A stretch of DNA of 22,040 bases from RGIG1681 sp045648025 (lineage in GTDB: Bacteria; Bacillota; Clostridia; Christensenellales; UBA1242): assembly GCA_045648025.1 (NCBI GenBank), contig JAZRNH010000058.1, positions 1 through 22,040 of the forward strand. Reading direction: 5' to 3'. The translations under genes were made by a program, and so were the position numbers. The notes under the pieces were generated by a model. The model worked only from the letters and a program-made list of their open reading frames with translations. It was not told the origin of the DNA and made no database searches. Shown here piece by piece: positions 21,361 to 22,040 of this stretch. The first letter of the stretch is position 1, and the number at the start of each line of letters is the position of its first letter.

Positions 21361-22040
21361 ACATTTGCTGTTTGTGGAAACATATCATAAGGTTGAACGA
21401 AGTCAATTTTATATTCTGAAAGCAACTTAGACAAGTCTCTTGCAAGTGTTGCAGGATTGCAAGATAAATAAACAATCATTTTTGGTTTTGTCTTTAAAAA
21501 CACATCAACAACCGCATCATCTAATCCTTTTCTTGGTGGGTCAACCACAATCATAAAGTCACCTTTAAGCTCTTTTGCAAGTTCAGGAATAATCTTGGCA
21601 CAGTCACCATTTTTATTTGTTAAATTGTATAAATCGTTCAAAAATTTCAATTTGTTTGCATTTTCAGTTGCTTCTTTAACAATTTCAACCGCATAAACAT
21701 TTGCACCACTTTTTGCTAGAATACTTGAAAGTAAACCTGCACCACTATAAGCATCAATAACATTTTTTTGTTTGCCAACTGTGTCGATAATTTTTTGATA
21801 AATTAAATTTTTAACTTCATCATTAACTTGAAGAAAACTTTTGTTATTAACAAAATATTGCACAGCAAAATCATTTTTTTCAAGTTCATAAATTCCATAG
21901 ATTTTTTTATCTAAATTGCCAAAAATTACATTGTTATTCAATTTATTTACATTTTTAACAATTCCAAATGATGAAAAATGCTTTTTTAATTTTTCAATTA
22001 ATGGAGTAAATTTATTAAACTTTTCATCAGTCACAACAAC
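21330..22040 (-). CDS. rlmD: 23S rRNA (uracil-5)-methyltransferase, RlmD/RumA type (partial)
   Basis: The C-terminal 236 codons of a TrmA/RlmD-family enzyme; the N-terminus lies beyond the window, the frame being open to base 22040. Visible: NNNVIFGN and FLQVN (family blocks before the catalytic domain), VIDAYSGAGLLSSILA (SAM motif I), AVEIVKEATENA, VVDPPRKGLDDAV (motif IV), YLSCNPATLARDL with the catalytic Cys, and FPQTANVETLVCL at the end. Such enzymes make m5U in 23S rRNA or tRNA; the gene symbol is provisional because RlmD, RlmC and RlmCD paralogues are hard to tell apart from the C-terminus. The last nine codons lie in a directly repeated 39-bp sequence. Confidence 0.88.
   Translation of the reverse strand, partial: VVVTDEKFNKFTPLIEKLKKHFSSFGIVKNVNKLNNNVIFGNLDKKIYGIYELEKNDFAVQYFVNNKSFLQVNDEVKNLIYQKIIDTVGKQKNVIDAYSGAGLLSSILAKSGANVYAVEIVKEATENANKLKFLNDLYNLTNKNGDCAKIIPELAKELKGDFMIVVDPPRKGLDDAVVDVFLKTKPKMIVYLSCNPATLARDLSKLLSEYKIDFVQPYDMFPQTANVETLVCLKLK

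Noticed and set aside
1..22040. tRNA, rRNA, insertion sequence or transposase genes
   Set aside because: No cloverleaf-like or rRNA-like sequence and no transposase or integrase reading frame was seen; the search was by eye.

Overview
The window comes from an AT-rich, low-GC bacterium, most likely an uncultured gut-type member of the Bacillota (clostridial side). The evidence is AG-rich Shine-Dalgarno sites, sigma-A promoters of TTGACA-17-TATAAT type, U-tailed intrinsic terminators, the rpmG-secE-nusG-rplK-rplA order, an RF2 gene with a +1 frameshift (so UGA is a stop) and a YfhO-family membrane protein. I cannot name genus or species. Nearly all genes lie on the minus strand. The plus-strand exceptions are an ART-like gene, acpS and a doubtful micro-ORF.

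Layout. 1-641: no convincing gene, but four consecutive hairpin-forming inverted repeats. 642-4095: a double zinc-ribbon protein and a 1017-residue coiled-coil protein of unknown function. 4299-6657: rpmG-secE-nusG-rplK-rplA, with tandem promoters upstream, a likely L1 autoregulatory site before rplK, and a strong terminator straight after rplA, so rplJ/rplL do not follow. 6924-7703: a plus-strand gene with an ADP-ribosyltransferase-like pattern. 7738-11646: a cluster transcribed as prfB (frameshifted), zinc-ribbon/TM2 membrane protein, tsaD and a COG2509-type FAD oxidoreductase. 11760-13457: an unknown two-TM coiled-coil protein. 13458-13886: intergenic DNA with a terminator and a CTTTTGTAAA repeat cluster. 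13887-16544: YfhO-like protein, divergent from acpS (16633-16980). 17088-19502: hisS followed by an unusual in-frame fusion of a PAP2 phosphatase with an XTP/dITP pyrophosphatase. 19618-22040: rlmD/rumA-type methyltransferase (cut by the window edge), NUDIX hydrolase and miaA.

The theme is housekeeping: translation (ribosomal proteins, RF2, HisRS), RNA modification (TsaD and MiaA both act on tRNA adenosine 37; an RlmD-like enzyme acts on 23S rRNA), secretion (SecE), lipid and ACP metabolism, and nucleotide-pool cleansing. I see no defence system, CRISPR array, transposase or tRNA gene.

The most interesting signals are: (1) a 39-bp near-perfect direct repeat that duplicates the last codons of the rlmD-like gene, with the single difference synonymous, which resembles an integration scar; (2) the PAP2-ITPase fusion with a strong internal ribosome binding site; (3) back-to-back acpS/yfhO promoters whose predicted +1 falls exactly on the A of each ATG, implying leaderless mRNAs; (4) an RF2 frameshift site where the usual Shine-Dalgarno stimulator is absent and a 12-nt perfect palindrome stands in its place; (5) the structured, gene-free left edge.
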